From NaphS2 sp964588535 (GTDB taxonomy: Bacteria > Desulfobacterota > DSM-4660 > Desulfatiglandales > Desulfatiglandaceae): a stretch of 19,705 nt of DNA. The stretch spans positions 1 to 19,705 of the forward strand of contig CAZPQA010000059.1 in the NCBI GenBank assembly GCA_964588535.1. The letters are read 5' to 3'. This document shows, piece by piece, positions 6,764-14,122 of this stretch. The position numbers and the translations under genes are program-made. The notes beneath the pieces were generated by a model, which searched no databases, was not told the origin of the DNA, and saw only the letters and a program-made list of their open reading frames with translations. Every line of letters starts with the position of its first letter. Position 1 is the first letter of the stretch.

Positions 6764-6894
6764 GTGGTGTAGGGGTTGGCCTTTTGAGGATTTTGGGGGT
6801 TTTGATCATAGGGTATGAAAGTTGAAAATCCCTTTTTTCTTTGGTGGGTAAAATCTAAAATCTTGTACAAGGACTGTACAAAATCGAGCTGATA

Positions 6895-6930
6895 CAAAAA
6901 AGCACCTAGGGTTGAAATGCCCTAAGTGCT
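6895..6930 (-). terminator. Rho-independent terminator of the tRNA transcript
   Basis: On the minus strand AGCACTTAGGG pairs with CCCTAGGTGCT (11 bp with one T-G wobble, 8-base loop), and the 3' arm runs into six T residues. It lies nine bases after the CCA end of tRNA-Lys, the expected place for the end of the tRNA operon. Confidence 0.85.
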
Positions 6931-6939
6931 TGATTTTCT

Positions 6940-7015
6940 TGGTAGGCCTGAGAGGGTTCGAACCTCCGACCAATTGATTAAGAGTCAACTGCTCTGCCAG
7001 CTGAGCTACAGGCCC
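6940..7015 (-). tRNA. tRNA-Lys (anticodon CTT)
   Basis: This 76-nt tRNA is read on the minus strand. The acceptor GGGCCTG pairs with CAGGCCT (first pair G-U), followed by discriminator A and an encoded CCA. The D-arm is GCTC...GAGC, the anticodon loop is CTCTTAA giving CTT (decodes AAG), and the T-arm is GGAGG-TTCGAAC-CCTCT. It is the second gene of a two-tRNA transcript, 17 bases after tRNA-Arg. Confidence 0.95.
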
Positions 7016-7032
7016 GTATCTGAATTTTTTCC

Positions 7033-7109
<77 letters not shown>

Positions 7110-7123
7110 CAAATGGAAAAACT

Positions 7124-7152
7124 GATTTAGCAGGAAATCCAAACCATGTCAA
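7124..7152 (-). promoter_or_regulatory. Promoter of the tRNA-Arg/tRNA-Lys transcript
   Basis: On the minus strand a perfect TTGACA (7147-7152) is followed after 17 bases by TAAATC (7124-7129), preceded by TGC, an extended -10. The tRNA-Arg 5' end is 14 bases downstream. Confidence 0.6.
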
Positions 7153-7174
7153 CAAATTTATTTCGAAAAAGACC

Positions 7175-7203
7175 TTGACATATATGCTGAGTTGACCTAA
7201 AAG
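7175..7203 (+). promoter_or_regulatory. Promoter of rplM-rpsI
   Basis: A perfect TTGACA (7175-7180) lies 17 bases before TAAAAG (7198-7203), giving a short leader of about 30 nt before the rplM ATG. It is back to back with the tRNA promoter, with 22 bases between the two -35 boxes. Confidence 0.65.
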
Positions 7204-7238
7204 AATCTTTTCATATTTTGTTGAACAGGATAAAGGAA

Positions 7239-7667
7239 ATGAAAACGTTTGTTGCCAAAGAACAGGAAGTCGACAGGAAGTGGTACCTGGTAGACGCCGA
7301 AGACAAAATTCTGGGGAGACTTGCCACACAGATCGCTACGAGACTGCGCGGGAAACATAAACCCATCTTTACGCCCCATGCGGACACCGGAGACTTTATT
7401 GTTGTTGTCAATGCTGAAAAGGTTGCCCTTTCCGGCAAGAAATGGGACAAGAAGATTTATTATCGACACAGTGGTTATATTGGTGGTTTAAAAGAGATTT
7501 CCGCACGGAAACTGCTGGAGAAGAAACCGGAGGATGTTTTGCGGTTTGCGGTTAAAGGCATGCTCCCTAAAAACAGCCTGGGAAGACGTCAGCTGAAAAA
7601 GTTGAAAATCTACGTTGGCCCCGAAAATCCTCATGAGGCACAACAATTGGAGGCTTTGGAGATATAA
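7239..7667 (+). CDS. rplM: Large ribosomal subunit protein uL13 (L13)
   Basis: This 142-residue protein has exactly the usual length of bacterial L13, a 23S rRNA-binding protein of the large subunit. Conserved blocks are visible: WYLVDAEDKILGRLAT near residue 17, GDFIVVVNAEKVALSGKKW near 55, YYRHSGYIGGLK near 77, and AVKGMLPKNSLGRRQLKKLKIY near 107. ATG 7239 is chosen because AAAGGA lies just upstream and the family starts at MKTF; an in-frame TTG at 7218 would add seven residues and is not needed. It is followed without a gap by rpsI, the usual bacterial pairing. Confidence 0.98.
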   Translation: MKTFVAKEQEVDRKWYLVDAEDKILGRLATQIATRLRGKHKPIFTPHADTGDFIVVVNAEKVALSGKKWDKKIYYRHSGYIGGLKEISARKLLEKKPEDVLRFAVKGMLPKNSLGRRQLKKLKIYVGPENPHEAQQLEALEI

Positions 7668-8060
7668 ATGGCAGAGGGACTATTTCACGCCACTGGGAAA
7701 AGAAAAACGGCCGTTGCACGGGTCTGGATGAAGCCCGGCACCGGTGAGATAAATATAAACAAGCGGTCTTTGGTGCAATACCTGAATAGGGAGGCGGATC
7801 AAAACGCTGTCATGGAGCCCCTTGCACTGACCGACCTGGGGGAAAAATTTGATTTTTATATCAATGTCAAAGGTGGTGGAATCGCGGGCCAGGCCGGCGC
7901 CATTCGGCACGGCATCAGTCGGGCGCTTGTGGATATAGATCCTGCACTGAGGGACCCGCTCAAAAAAGCCGGATTTCTGACCAGAGATTCCAGAATGAAA
8001 GAACGGAAAAAATACGGGCAGCCGGGCGCGAGGGCGCGTTTCCAGTATTCAAAGCGTTAA
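7668..8060 (+). CDS. rpsI: Small ribosomal subunit protein uS9 (S9)
   Basis: This 130-residue protein of the 30S subunit has a C-terminal tail that reaches the P-site tRNA. Visible signatures are ATGKRKTAVARV near the start, GGGIAGQAGAIRHGISRALV in the middle and the invariant basic ending ARARFQYSKR. Its ATG begins on the base after the rplM TAA, so translation is probably coupled, and a GGAG sits within the end of rplM. A strong terminator follows 24 bases after the stop. Confidence 0.98.
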   Translation: MAEGLFHATGKRKTAVARVWMKPGTGEININKRSLVQYLNREADQNAVMEPLALTDLGEKFDFYINVKGGGIAGQAGAIRHGISRALVDIDPALRDPLKKAGFLTRDSRMKERKKYGQPGARARFQYSKR

Positions 8061-8084
8061 CTTCAAGCCCATATTCAAGCTATC

Positions 8085-8118
8085 AAAAAAGGAATCTGTT
8101 GCAGGTTCCTTTTTTTTT
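8085..8118 (+). terminator. Rho-independent terminator after rpsI
   Basis: GGAATCTG and CAGGTTCC form an 8-bp stem (one T-G) around a TTG loop, flanked by six A and about ten T residues. It is well formed for rightward transcription. The A-run before it would also give a U-tract to leftward transcripts. It ends eight bases before the truA ATG, so truA expression needs read-through or a promoter within this region. Confidence 0.85.
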
Positions 8119-8126
8119 GAGAACAA

Positions 8127-8870
8127 ATGACGTTGAGAAACATCAGGCTTGTGGTCGCATACGACGGTACCCGATACCATGGGTGGCAGCGGCAGAAAAA
8201 CGGGCTGACCATTCAAGCGGTCATCGAGGAACGCCTTCAGCTGATGACGCAATCGCATGTCAAGCTTCTGGCCTCCGGCAGAACTGATGCGGGTGTTCAC
8301 GCGTTAAACCAAGTTTGCAATTTTAAAACCGCTTCTCAAATCCCCATTGATACGCTTAAGCGAGGGCTCAATGCCCTCCTTCCCCCGGACATCTTTGTGA
8401 AAGAAGCAACCGTCGTTCCTTTGGAATTTCATTCCCGGTACTGGGCCAAAAGCAAAATCTATGAATACCGAATCCTGAACAGGCAAAATCCGGATATTTT
8501 CTGCCGCAATGTTTTGTGGCATATCAGGTGCCCTCTTGATTTGGAAACAATGTCCGAATGTTTGTCCCTTATAAAGGGAACCCATGACTTTTCGGCCTTC
8601 AAATCATCGGGAAGTGCCAGTACTGATCCAGTAAGAACCATCCTGAGCAACTGTATCGAGAGCGATGAAGATGGGGTTTTGAGGATTATTGTAGAGGGGG
8701 ATGGCTTTTTGCGGCACATGGTTCGAAACATCGTAGGGACCCTTGTGGAGGCGGGGACGGGTCGAATGGACCTGAAACGGTTTGCGGAAGTTCTGAAATC
8801 GGGGGACCGGCAAATGGCCGGCAGGAAAGCGCCGCCCCAAGGGTTATTCCTTGTGGCAGTGAAATATTAG
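8127..8870 (+). CDS. truA: tRNA pseudouridine(38-40) synthase TruA
   Basis: This enzyme converts U38, U39 and U40 in tRNA anticodon arms to pseudouridine. At 247 residues it is of normal length. The N-terminus RLVVAYDGTRYHGWQRQKNGLTIQ is characteristic, and the catalytic aspartate is Asp54 in ASGRTDAGVHA. The later TruA blocks KIYEYRILN, FSAFKSSGS and FLRHMVRNIVGTL are all present. The start at ATG 8127 has only a weak GAGAAC before it and lies immediately after the rpsI terminator, so expression is probably low. The stop overlaps the stop of the convergent small gene at 8867. Confidence 0.97.
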   Translation: MTLRNIRLVVAYDGTRYHGWQRQKNGLTIQAVIEERLQLMTQSHVKLLASGRTDAGVHALNQVCNFKTASQIPIDTLKRGLNALLPPDIFVKEATVVPLEFHSRYWAKSKIYEYRILNRQNPDIFCRNVLWHIRCPLDLETMSECLSLIKGTHDFSAFKSSGSASTDPVRTILSNCIESDEDGVLRIIVEGDGFLRHMVRNIVGTLVEAGTGRMDLKRFAEVLKSGDRQMAGRKAPPQGLFLVAVKY

Positions 8871-9028
8871 TCCTCCGGTTTTTTCGTCTCTTTCATTGAA
8901 TGGCTGACAGTTTGATGAATATTGTGCCATACTTCCTGAAAGGAACTCACGCTCAGCCGTCCTGCTTCAATAAATTTGACCACGATTTCCTTGGTCACCT
9001 TAATTGCCAGTTCATTTTCTTTTTTCAT
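8867..9028 (-). CDS. Small conserved-looking protein, 53 aa
   Basis: This is a probable small cytoplasmic protein starting at ATG 9028, with GGAGAAAC upstream. A longer in-frame start at 9142 adds a low-complexity, arginine-rich tail and is rejected. The sequence is helical and charged (KVTKEIVVKFIEAGRLSVSSFQEVWHNIHQTV), with a C-terminal KETKKPED tail and no signal peptide. It resembles short regulatory or adaptor proteins in composition, but I do not recognise a named family. Its stop overlaps the truA stop by four bases (TTAG at 8867-8870), a tail-to-tail arrangement. The clear ribosome binding site and compact helical pattern support a real gene. Confidence 0.65.
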   Translation of the reverse strand: MKKENELAIKVTKEIVVKFIEAGRLSVSSFQEVWHNIHQTVSHSMKETKKPED

Positions 9029-9115
9029 GGTGTTTCTCCGGTTCCAGGGCCTTACAAAACCCGCTTTGGCATCAACTATTCTGACACGGGGGGGGCGGTA
9101 TTGCGCTTTTTGGAG

Positions 9116-9157
9116 CCCCGCTGAACAGAAGAAGGCCATCAAAATGATTCAGCGGGG
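9116..9157. repeat. 10-bp inverted repeat with 22-base loop
   Basis: CCCCGCTGAA (9116-9125) and TTCAGCGGGG (9148-9157) are perfect inverted repeats between the small gene at 8867-9028 and amrS. There is no T-tract on either side, so it is not a typical intrinsic terminator. It could be a transcript-end hairpin for the leftward amrS message or a protein-binding site. Confidence 0.45.
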
Positions 9158-9230
9158 ATCCCGGTGAAAAAAGAACCCATAAAGCCCTTCTCGACACCAA
9201 GCACCTGTTTAGCACCAGATGCTGTAAAAA

Positions 9231-10244
9231 TCAAACATTCCAACGCCCGGGGATCTCTTTTCCGCAATTGGTGCACCGATTGTTCTCGATTCTGTTTTCG
9301 CTTACAAAAAATCCTGTTCGGTTGATCAGCAGTGCTTTGCAAGAATGACAGAAAGTATTTTCACCTTCGTCTCCATGAATATTACCGGTGTACACATATT
9401 GCAGGCCGGCGTCATAGCCCAGATCCCTGGCCCGTTGAATGGTTGCAACGGGGGTTGAAGGGATGTGCATGAGGCGGTAGGTGGGGTGAAACCGGCTGAT
9501 GTGCCATGGGATACCCGGGTCCAGATCCACCAGGAACTGTGCAAGATCTTTCAGCTCTTCCGGTTTATCATTCAGCCCCGGGATCAGCAGGGTCGTTACT
9601 TCCAGCCAAACCCCCATGGCTTTCAGGATTTCCAGGGTTTTCAGAACGGGTTCCAGTTTTGCACCGCACTGTTCCTGGTAAAACTTTTGGTTGAACGCCT
9701 TGAGGTCCACGTTGGCGGCTGCCAGATTTCTGCCCATTTTTTCGAGACAGGCCGGCGTCATATAGCCGTTGGACACAAAGACGTTTAACAGGCCCCCGTC
9801 TGATGCAATCCGTGCGGTATCAAACGCGGTCTCAAAATAGATGGTCGGTTCGGTGTAGGTATAGGAAATGGACACTGCCCCCTGGTTAATGGCTGATTGT
9901 ACGATGTCCTCGGATGCCGTATCCTTACCCACGATACGGGCCTGGTCCAAAGGCATCTGGCTGATGTCGGCGTTCTGGCAGAAAAGACATCGGAAATTGC
10001 ATCCCACCGTGGCAATGGAATAAGTTCTGCTTCCCGGAAGAAAGTGAAAAAGGGGTTTTTTTTCGATGGGGTCACAATGCCCGGCAATAATTTTTCCATA
10101 AACCAGACTGAAAAGGGTCCCTGATTGGTTTTCCCTTACGCCGCAAAGGCCTCTTTCACCCTCTTCAATGATACAGAAATGATTACAGAGTCGGCATTGT
10201 ACCTTATTGTTGCTCAGTTTTTCATACAGGAAAGCCTCTTTCAT
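9231..10244 (-). CDS. amrS: AmmeMemoRadiSam system radical SAM enzyme
   Basis: This is a radical SAM protein of 337 residues. The [4Fe-4S] motif is CNFRCLFC, with Cys82, Cys86 and Cys89 arranged CxxxCxxC. It is preceded by a family-typical cysteine-rich N-terminus (CRLCNHFC, RGLCGVREN) and HCDPIEKKPLFHFLPGS. The C-terminus carries two CxxC pairs (CHSC and CTNC), suggesting a small zinc ribbon or rubredoxin-like knuckle. AmrS proteins usually occur with AmrA (AMMECR1) and AmrB (Memo), but neither is in this window and the exact reaction of the family is not settled. The start at ATG 10244 has GAGGAG upstream. The methyltransferase gene lies 22 bases upstream on the same strand, so the two are probably one operon. 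Confidence 0.93.
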   Translation of the reverse strand: MKEAFLYEKLSNNKVQCRLCNHFCIIEEGERGLCGVRENQSGTLFSLVYGKIIAGHCDPIEKKPLFHFLPGSRTYSIATVGCNFRCLFCQNADISQMPLDQARIVGKDTASEDIVQSAINQGAVSISYTYTEPTIYFETAFDTARIASDGGLLNVFVSNGYMTPACLEKMGRNLAAANVDLKAFNQKFYQEQCGAKLEPVLKTLEILKAMGVWLEVTTLLIPGLNDKPEELKDLAQFLVDLDPGIPWHISRFHPTYRLMHIPSTPVATIQRARDLGYDAGLQYVYTGNIHGDEGENTFCHSCKALLINRTGFFVSENRIENNRCTNCGKEIPGRWNV

Positions 10245-10266
10245 GGGTTTCTCCTCACTTCAATTG

Positions 10267-11058
10267 TCACTCCCCGTTAAATTCCTGCGGGTCCGTTTTC
10301 TCAAGTGTTTTTATCTCCATGAGGGACTGACCCGCTGTTTTGAACCGGACTTTCAGGGGGATTTTGTCGGTTTCATAATGGTACACAAGGGTCGCTGAAA
10401 GGCCCAAAAAAAACCCGAAAGGGGAGTGTCTGCCGACCATGCTGTCTTTATGGAAGGACAGGGTGTCTTCAATAAAGGACGGTGTAATCCGAATGCATTG
10501 CCATGATATGGGAACCGTCCCATAGGCCAGCTTGAGAAGGCTTTTGAGTTGCCAGAGGTTGTAGAACCTGGCCTGTCCGAAAAGCGGGTCCCCGAAATAA
10601 CTCTGGATTGTCTTTAAGAATCCGTTCCAGGAGAAGCTGTTTAACACGCCGATAAAAATCTTCTTTTTGGCAACACGACCGGCCTCCCGCAACGCGGAAA
10701 GGGGGTTGTCCATGAATTCCAGGGTGTTGATCAAAACAGCCAAGTCAAATTCGTTGTCATCAAACGGCAGATCCTCAGCCATACCCATTTTGAAGTCGGA
10801 TTTATGTCCCAGTCGGGCTCTGGCTTTTGCCAGCATTTGTGGAGAGGCGTCAACACCACTGACATCAAGCCCCATTTTGTTGAACATGATCAGGTGATTT
10901 CCGGTGCCGCAACCGATATCCAGAACCCTCTCCCCCGGCTGTGGGTCCAAAAGCGACACCACAAGGGGTTCGATGGATTTGTCGATGGTTCGGCTTTGAC
11001 GGCTTTGCCGCCAGGAATCATAGAAACCGAGCGTGTTTTGATCAAATATAAGTCCCAT
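10267..11058 (-). CDS. Class I SAM-dependent methyltransferase
   Basis: This 263-residue cytoplasmic methyltransferase has a Rossmann core. Motif I is VLDIGCGTGNHL (about residues 45-56), the acidic ribose-binding residue is Asp70 (VSGVDASPQML), and the motif II/III region is AEDLPFDDNEFDLAVLINTLEFMDNP. The pattern is of the UbiE/type 11 class; the C-terminal third (about 165-263) is unassigned and may define the substrate. The start at ATG 11058 has a weak purine-rich leader. It is the first gene of a leftward pair with amrS. It is divergent from the FAD oxidase at 11149, with 90 bases shared as promoter space. The substrate is unknown. Confidence 0.88.
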   Translation of the reverse strand: MGLIFDQNTLGFYDSWRQSRQSRTIDKSIEPLVVSLLDPQPGERVLDIGCGTGNHLIMFNKMGLDVSGVDASPQMLAKARARLGHKSDFKMGMAEDLPFDDNEFDLAVLINTLEFMDNPLSALREAGRVAKKKIFIGVLNSFSWNGFLKTIQSYFGDPLFGQARFYNLWQLKSLLKLAYGTVPISWQCIRITPSFIEDTLSFHKDSMVGRHSPFGFFLGLSATLVYHYETDKIPLKVRFKTAGQSLMEIKTLEKTDPQEFNGE

Positions 11059-11148
11059 GACCGGCCCTTTGCTTTTTGACTAGCCTTAAACAAGTTGATT
11101 CTGATAAATTATGAAAATCCCTGCCGGTATTCAAGGAGAAAATTATCT

Positions 11149-12558
11149 ATGCGAGAAATGATCAACGATCCTGAAATTCTTGCAGCCTATAATGAAGATG
11201 CGCTGGGCATTAAAGGGAAGTTTAAGGGTCTCTTTCGCCCCGATTCGGAAGCGGAAGTGATTGACATGGTGCGGTCCTGTGTTTCCAAAAAATTGCCCCT
11301 GACGCCACAGGGGCTTCGTTCATCCCTCACGGGTGCCGCCATTTGCGAAAAAGGCGCAGCCCTTTCCCTGGAACGGATGAACCGGCTGATCGATATTGAT
11401 GTGAAAAGAAAAGTTGCGGTCGTTGAACCGGGTATTATTTTATCCGATTTTAAGAAATCAGTCGAAGAAGCAGGACTCATGTATGCGCCGGATCCCACAA
11501 GTGCCCAAGAGTGTACCCTGGGCGGCAATGTAGCGACCAACGCGTCAGGCTCCCGTTCCCTCAAATATGGCGCCACCATCAACTGGGTACAGGGGTTGCG
11601 GATTGTTGATGGAACGGGAAGGGTGCTTGAGCTGAAGAATGGGTTTACTGAAAAAATGTGCGCGGGTTACGGGGCGCTTTACCGACCAACCCAACTGTTT
11701 GTGGGATCGGAAGGCACTCTCGGCGTTGTGACCCGGATTGAAGTGTCGTTAACTGAACTGCCCGCCAATGGTTTTGTGGGGATTGTTTTTTTCCCCAATA
11801 TCAAAAGCGCAATCGATTTTACCATTGAAGCCCAAAATAAGCCCGCCTACAAGGCCGCCAGCATGGAGTTTCTGGACCAAATGTGCCTCGAGATTATTCG
11901 CCCGGAGGCGAAAGGAATTGCCATACCTAACGATGCGCGCGCAATGATTTATTTCGAACAGGAATATAACGACGATTCAGAAAAGGATGATTTTTTGAAC
12001 CTGTGGTTCTCCCTTATCGAAAAGCACACGCCATTATCTGATGATACTCAGATTGCCGACAGCCCAAAAGAAAAAAATCATCTTTATGAGCTGCGGCATC
12101 TTGTCCCCTCAAAAACCAATGAGGAGAGCATCAAAGTGATCAAAACGGGGGGCTGCAAAATTTCCACTGACTGGGCTGTCCCCCACAATCGTCTGCACCA
12201 GTTATTTGGGTATTTTGAAGAAATTAAAGGTCCTTTGGGTGACATGATGGTGATCCGTTTCGGGCATCTGGGAAGCGGCCATCCTCATTTTAATTTTATG
12301 GCAAGAAACAGGGAAGAAAAGATTATCGCTTCGGAAATCGATGATCTCATGGCCATAAAGGCCGTGGCACTGGGGGGTTGTGTTGCCGCCGAACACGGCA
12401 TCGGGAAAATGAAACGTCGTCAGTTGGCACTACAGTATCCGGCCCCTATCATAGGTGCCATGAAAGCCCTCAAGAAAGAGCTGGATCCAGCGGGAATCAT
12501 GGCACCGGGAAATATTTTTATGAACGATAACGATGATACCGTTCCACTTCCCCTTTAA
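11149..12558 (+). CDS. FAD-binding oxidoreductase, GlcD / D-lactate dehydrogenase type
   Basis: This 469-residue flavoprotein of the VAO/PCMH fold probably oxidises a 2-hydroxy acid such as D-lactate or glycolate. The FAD-binding part includes LTPQGLRSSLTGAA, VVEPG and PDPTSAQECTLGGNVATNASGSRSLKYGAT (about residues 115-143). The C-terminal FAD-oxidase domain has GHLGSGHPHFN (His373 and His380, probable metal or substrate ligands) and EHGIGKMKR (Glu415-His416), and ends in MAPGNIF, all family signatures. ATG 11149 follows AAGGAG; an upstream in-frame ATG at 11095 is not supported by a ribosome binding site. No Fe-S partner (GlcF-like) lies next to it, so its electron acceptor is not evident. 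Its 3' end overlaps the convergent gene by 41 bases. Confidence 0.88.
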   Translation: MREMINDPEILAAYNEDALGIKGKFKGLFRPDSEAEVIDMVRSCVSKKLPLTPQGLRSSLTGAAICEKGAALSLERMNRLIDIDVKRKVAVVEPGIILSDFKKSVEEAGLMYAPDPTSAQECTLGGNVATNASGSRSLKYGATINWVQGLRIVDGTGRVLELKNGFTEKMCAGYGALYRPTQLFVGSEGTLGVVTRIEVSLTELPANGFVGIVFFPNIKSAIDFTIEAQNKPAYKAASMEFLDQMCLEIIRPEAKGIAIPNDARAMIYFEQEYNDDSEKDDFLNLWFSLIEKHTPLSDDTQIADSPKEKNHLYELRHLVPSKTNEESIKVIKTGGCKISTDWAVPHNRLHQLFGYFEEIKGPLGDMMVIRFGHLGSGHPHFNFMARNREEKIIASEIDDLMAIKAVALGGCVAAEHGIGKMKRRQLALQYPAPIIGAMKALKKELDPAGIMAPGNIFMNDNDDTVPLPL

Positions 12559-13993
12559 TCCATCCGGGCCAGTACGCCTCATCAATGGGGTAACTGGCAT
12601 CGAGCGCCTGAAAAGAGCCGTCCCCGGCAACATTCTTAATCCCTTCGAGAGTATTGTACCTCACTTCGTCAACGCCGATCAGGTCGGCCACGGCCACATT
12701 GATTTCATCCATGCTTTTGTCATAGGGGTTGCCGTCGGGAAAAGCACGCCTGGCGGCCAGTTCGTGAAGGCAATCCACGCCACGATGCCATTCCTTGAAA
12801 GAAGGAAAAATCATAGGGCCGTAAGATATCCAGAATTCGACGAATTTTGAGCCGGCATTGTAAACCACCCAGACTGAGCCTCCTTCACTGACGGTGCCAC
12901 GCACAATGCTGTCATCTCCCATGGCAACATTCTTTGCCTTCAGAAGGGAATCTATGCCGCCGAATTTCAAACCTACTTCCTGGGACCTTGTTTTTTTGGC
13001 CCCCTCCTGAAATGTTCGTACCGCTTGGGGAAGTTTGATAAGAGCGGGGAGTAACTGTTTATGGAGACCTTCCGCAATGCCAACAGTCACGCCCCAGCCC
13101 GATTCAGGATTGGGAATGACCACGTCGGCCCTTGAATCGGGATACTGTTCCGTCAACCCCAGGCCCAGTTCTCTTCGAATCTGAAAGATCTCTTTTCCAC
13201 GGAACGTGGAAGCTACGTTGCCGAAATAAACACCCTGAAAAATATCCGGCATGACAGGCTTGCTCATTAAACGCCGGGTTTCAATGCCAGCCGATGAACA
13301 GATTGTCATTTCGGCACCGTCGTACTCCTTCTCCGTGGCCCCCCCCAAACGTCGATGGGAGCAGGATTCAGAGCACGCCACAAAAGCGCCGTCAATAGTA
13401 GCATAGCAGAAAGGCTCAAAGGCTTTGTCGTCATTTAATGTGATCAGCCGGGTCTCACTGCCGTCATGAACCAGTGCAGTCAGGGCAAAGGTACCCCTGC
13501 CGCTCAGTTTGTCAACAAGCCTTTCGCCGGCTGCAAAGCTGATCCCTTCCTGAAGTATATATTGATGCAGCAGTGCGCCCACCACTTCGGTTTTGTTGTT
13601 GGTTTGCAAACGGTAATGATTTTCAAGCTTGGCCTTGAGGTCGTCTTCTTTGATGAGATACCCATCCATGGTCAAGACCACCTTCAGCGTTGAACTACCT
13701 TTTGGCCGAATCTCGATGGGCTCCACATTGATCTTCTCAGGAATCCGCTGCTTGGTGTATCCGATATTGCCGATGGCAGCCACGGGGGAGAGGTGCTGAA
13801 AGGTCCTGGCGATATCCCGGTCAATGACTTCTGCAATCCGGCCCAGGTCTTTGTAAATAAAGATACCCTTGCCGTTACCCACTGCAAGCCCGGTGCTGGC
13901 TTTTCCCCGGTGCTGACAGGCGCCGGTTGCCAGAAAGGCTTTGTTCACCAGCTCATCATCATCAGGGGCGTAAATCCCCACAATTCCATCCAT
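12518..13993 (-). CDS. PurF-like phosphoribosyltransferase with an inactivated glutaminase domain
   Basis: This 491-residue protein has the PurF two-domain layout: an Ntn glutamine amidotransferase fold (about 1-235) and a phosphoribosyltransferase (about 255-455). The PRPP-binding motif MGDDSIVRGT (358-367) is intact, as is VVIPNPESG (291-299). The amidotransferase half keeps its scaffold (DGIVGIY, QHRGKASTGLAV) but not its chemistry. The N-terminal Cys of MCGIVGI is Asp2. The glutamine-binding RYxT block reads GYTKQ, the oxyanion NGNL reads DGYL, and the TSDSE block reads TNNKTE. It therefore should not hydrolyse glutamine. It may use free ammonia, or serve another role. Start ATG 13993 follows GAGGG; a longer frame to 14116 would run through a palindromic repeat. 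It lies downstream of carB on the same strand. Confidence 0.8.
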   Translation of the reverse strand: MDGIVGIYAPDDDELVNKAFLATGACQHRGKASTGLAVGNGKGIFIYKDLGRIAEVIDRDIARTFQHLSPVAAIGNIGYTKQRIPEKINVEPIEIRPKGSSTLKVVLTMDGYLIKEDDLKAKLENHYRLQTNNKTEVVGALLHQYILQEGISFAAGERLVDKLSGRGTFALTALVHDGSETRLITLNDDKAFEPFCYATIDGAFVACSESCSHRRLGGATEKEYDGAEMTICSSAGIETRRLMSKPVMPDIFQGVYFGNVASTFRGKEIFQIRRELGLGLTEQYPDSRADVVIPNPESGWGVTVGIAEGLHKQLLPALIKLPQAVRTFQEGAKKTRSQEVGLKFGGIDSLLKAKNVAMGDDSIVRGTVSEGGSVWVVYNAGSKFVEFWISYGPMIFPSFKEWHRGVDCLHELAARRAFPDGNPYDKSMDEINVAVADLIGVDEVRYNTLEGIKNVAGDGSFQALDASYPIDEAYWPGWIKGEVERYHRYRS

Positions 13994-14048
13994 AACATTC
14001 CCTCTTTTCTGTTCCGAGACAGCATGGGCCAACTCGCTATCCCGAACT

Positions 14049-14122
14049 GTAGGGGCAATCCCTTGTGGTTGCCCCGTTTGTGGTCGCCCTATATTTAGGG
14101 TGCCCACAAGGGGCACCCCTAC
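14049..14122. repeat. 74-bp GTAGGGG-ended palindromic repeat between carB and the PurF-like gene
   Basis: The left arm starts GTAGGGGCAATCCCTTGTGG and the right arm, read in reverse complement, starts GTAGGGGTGCCCCTTGTGGG; the arms match over about 25 bases around a centre of about 23. The end at 14122 is the last base of the carB stop codon complement, so the element begins exactly where carB ends. Its terminal bases are shared with the 30-bp palindrome at 194-223. In RNA it would form a long hairpin between the two coding regions. Confidence 0.75.

Noticed and set aside
6590..6772. 60-codon frame (TTG start) between the lipoprotein and the tRNA genes
   Set aside because: No ribosome binding site, the frame runs through the terminator stem and T-tract at 6729-6763, and the translation is not protein-like at its end.
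13994..14116. Longer N-terminus for the PurF-like protein, which could move the catalytic Cys question elsewhere
   Set aside because: The extension is translated from the GTAGGGG palindrome, lacks a ribosome binding site, and the conserved family start (xGIVGIY) sits exactly at ATG 13993.
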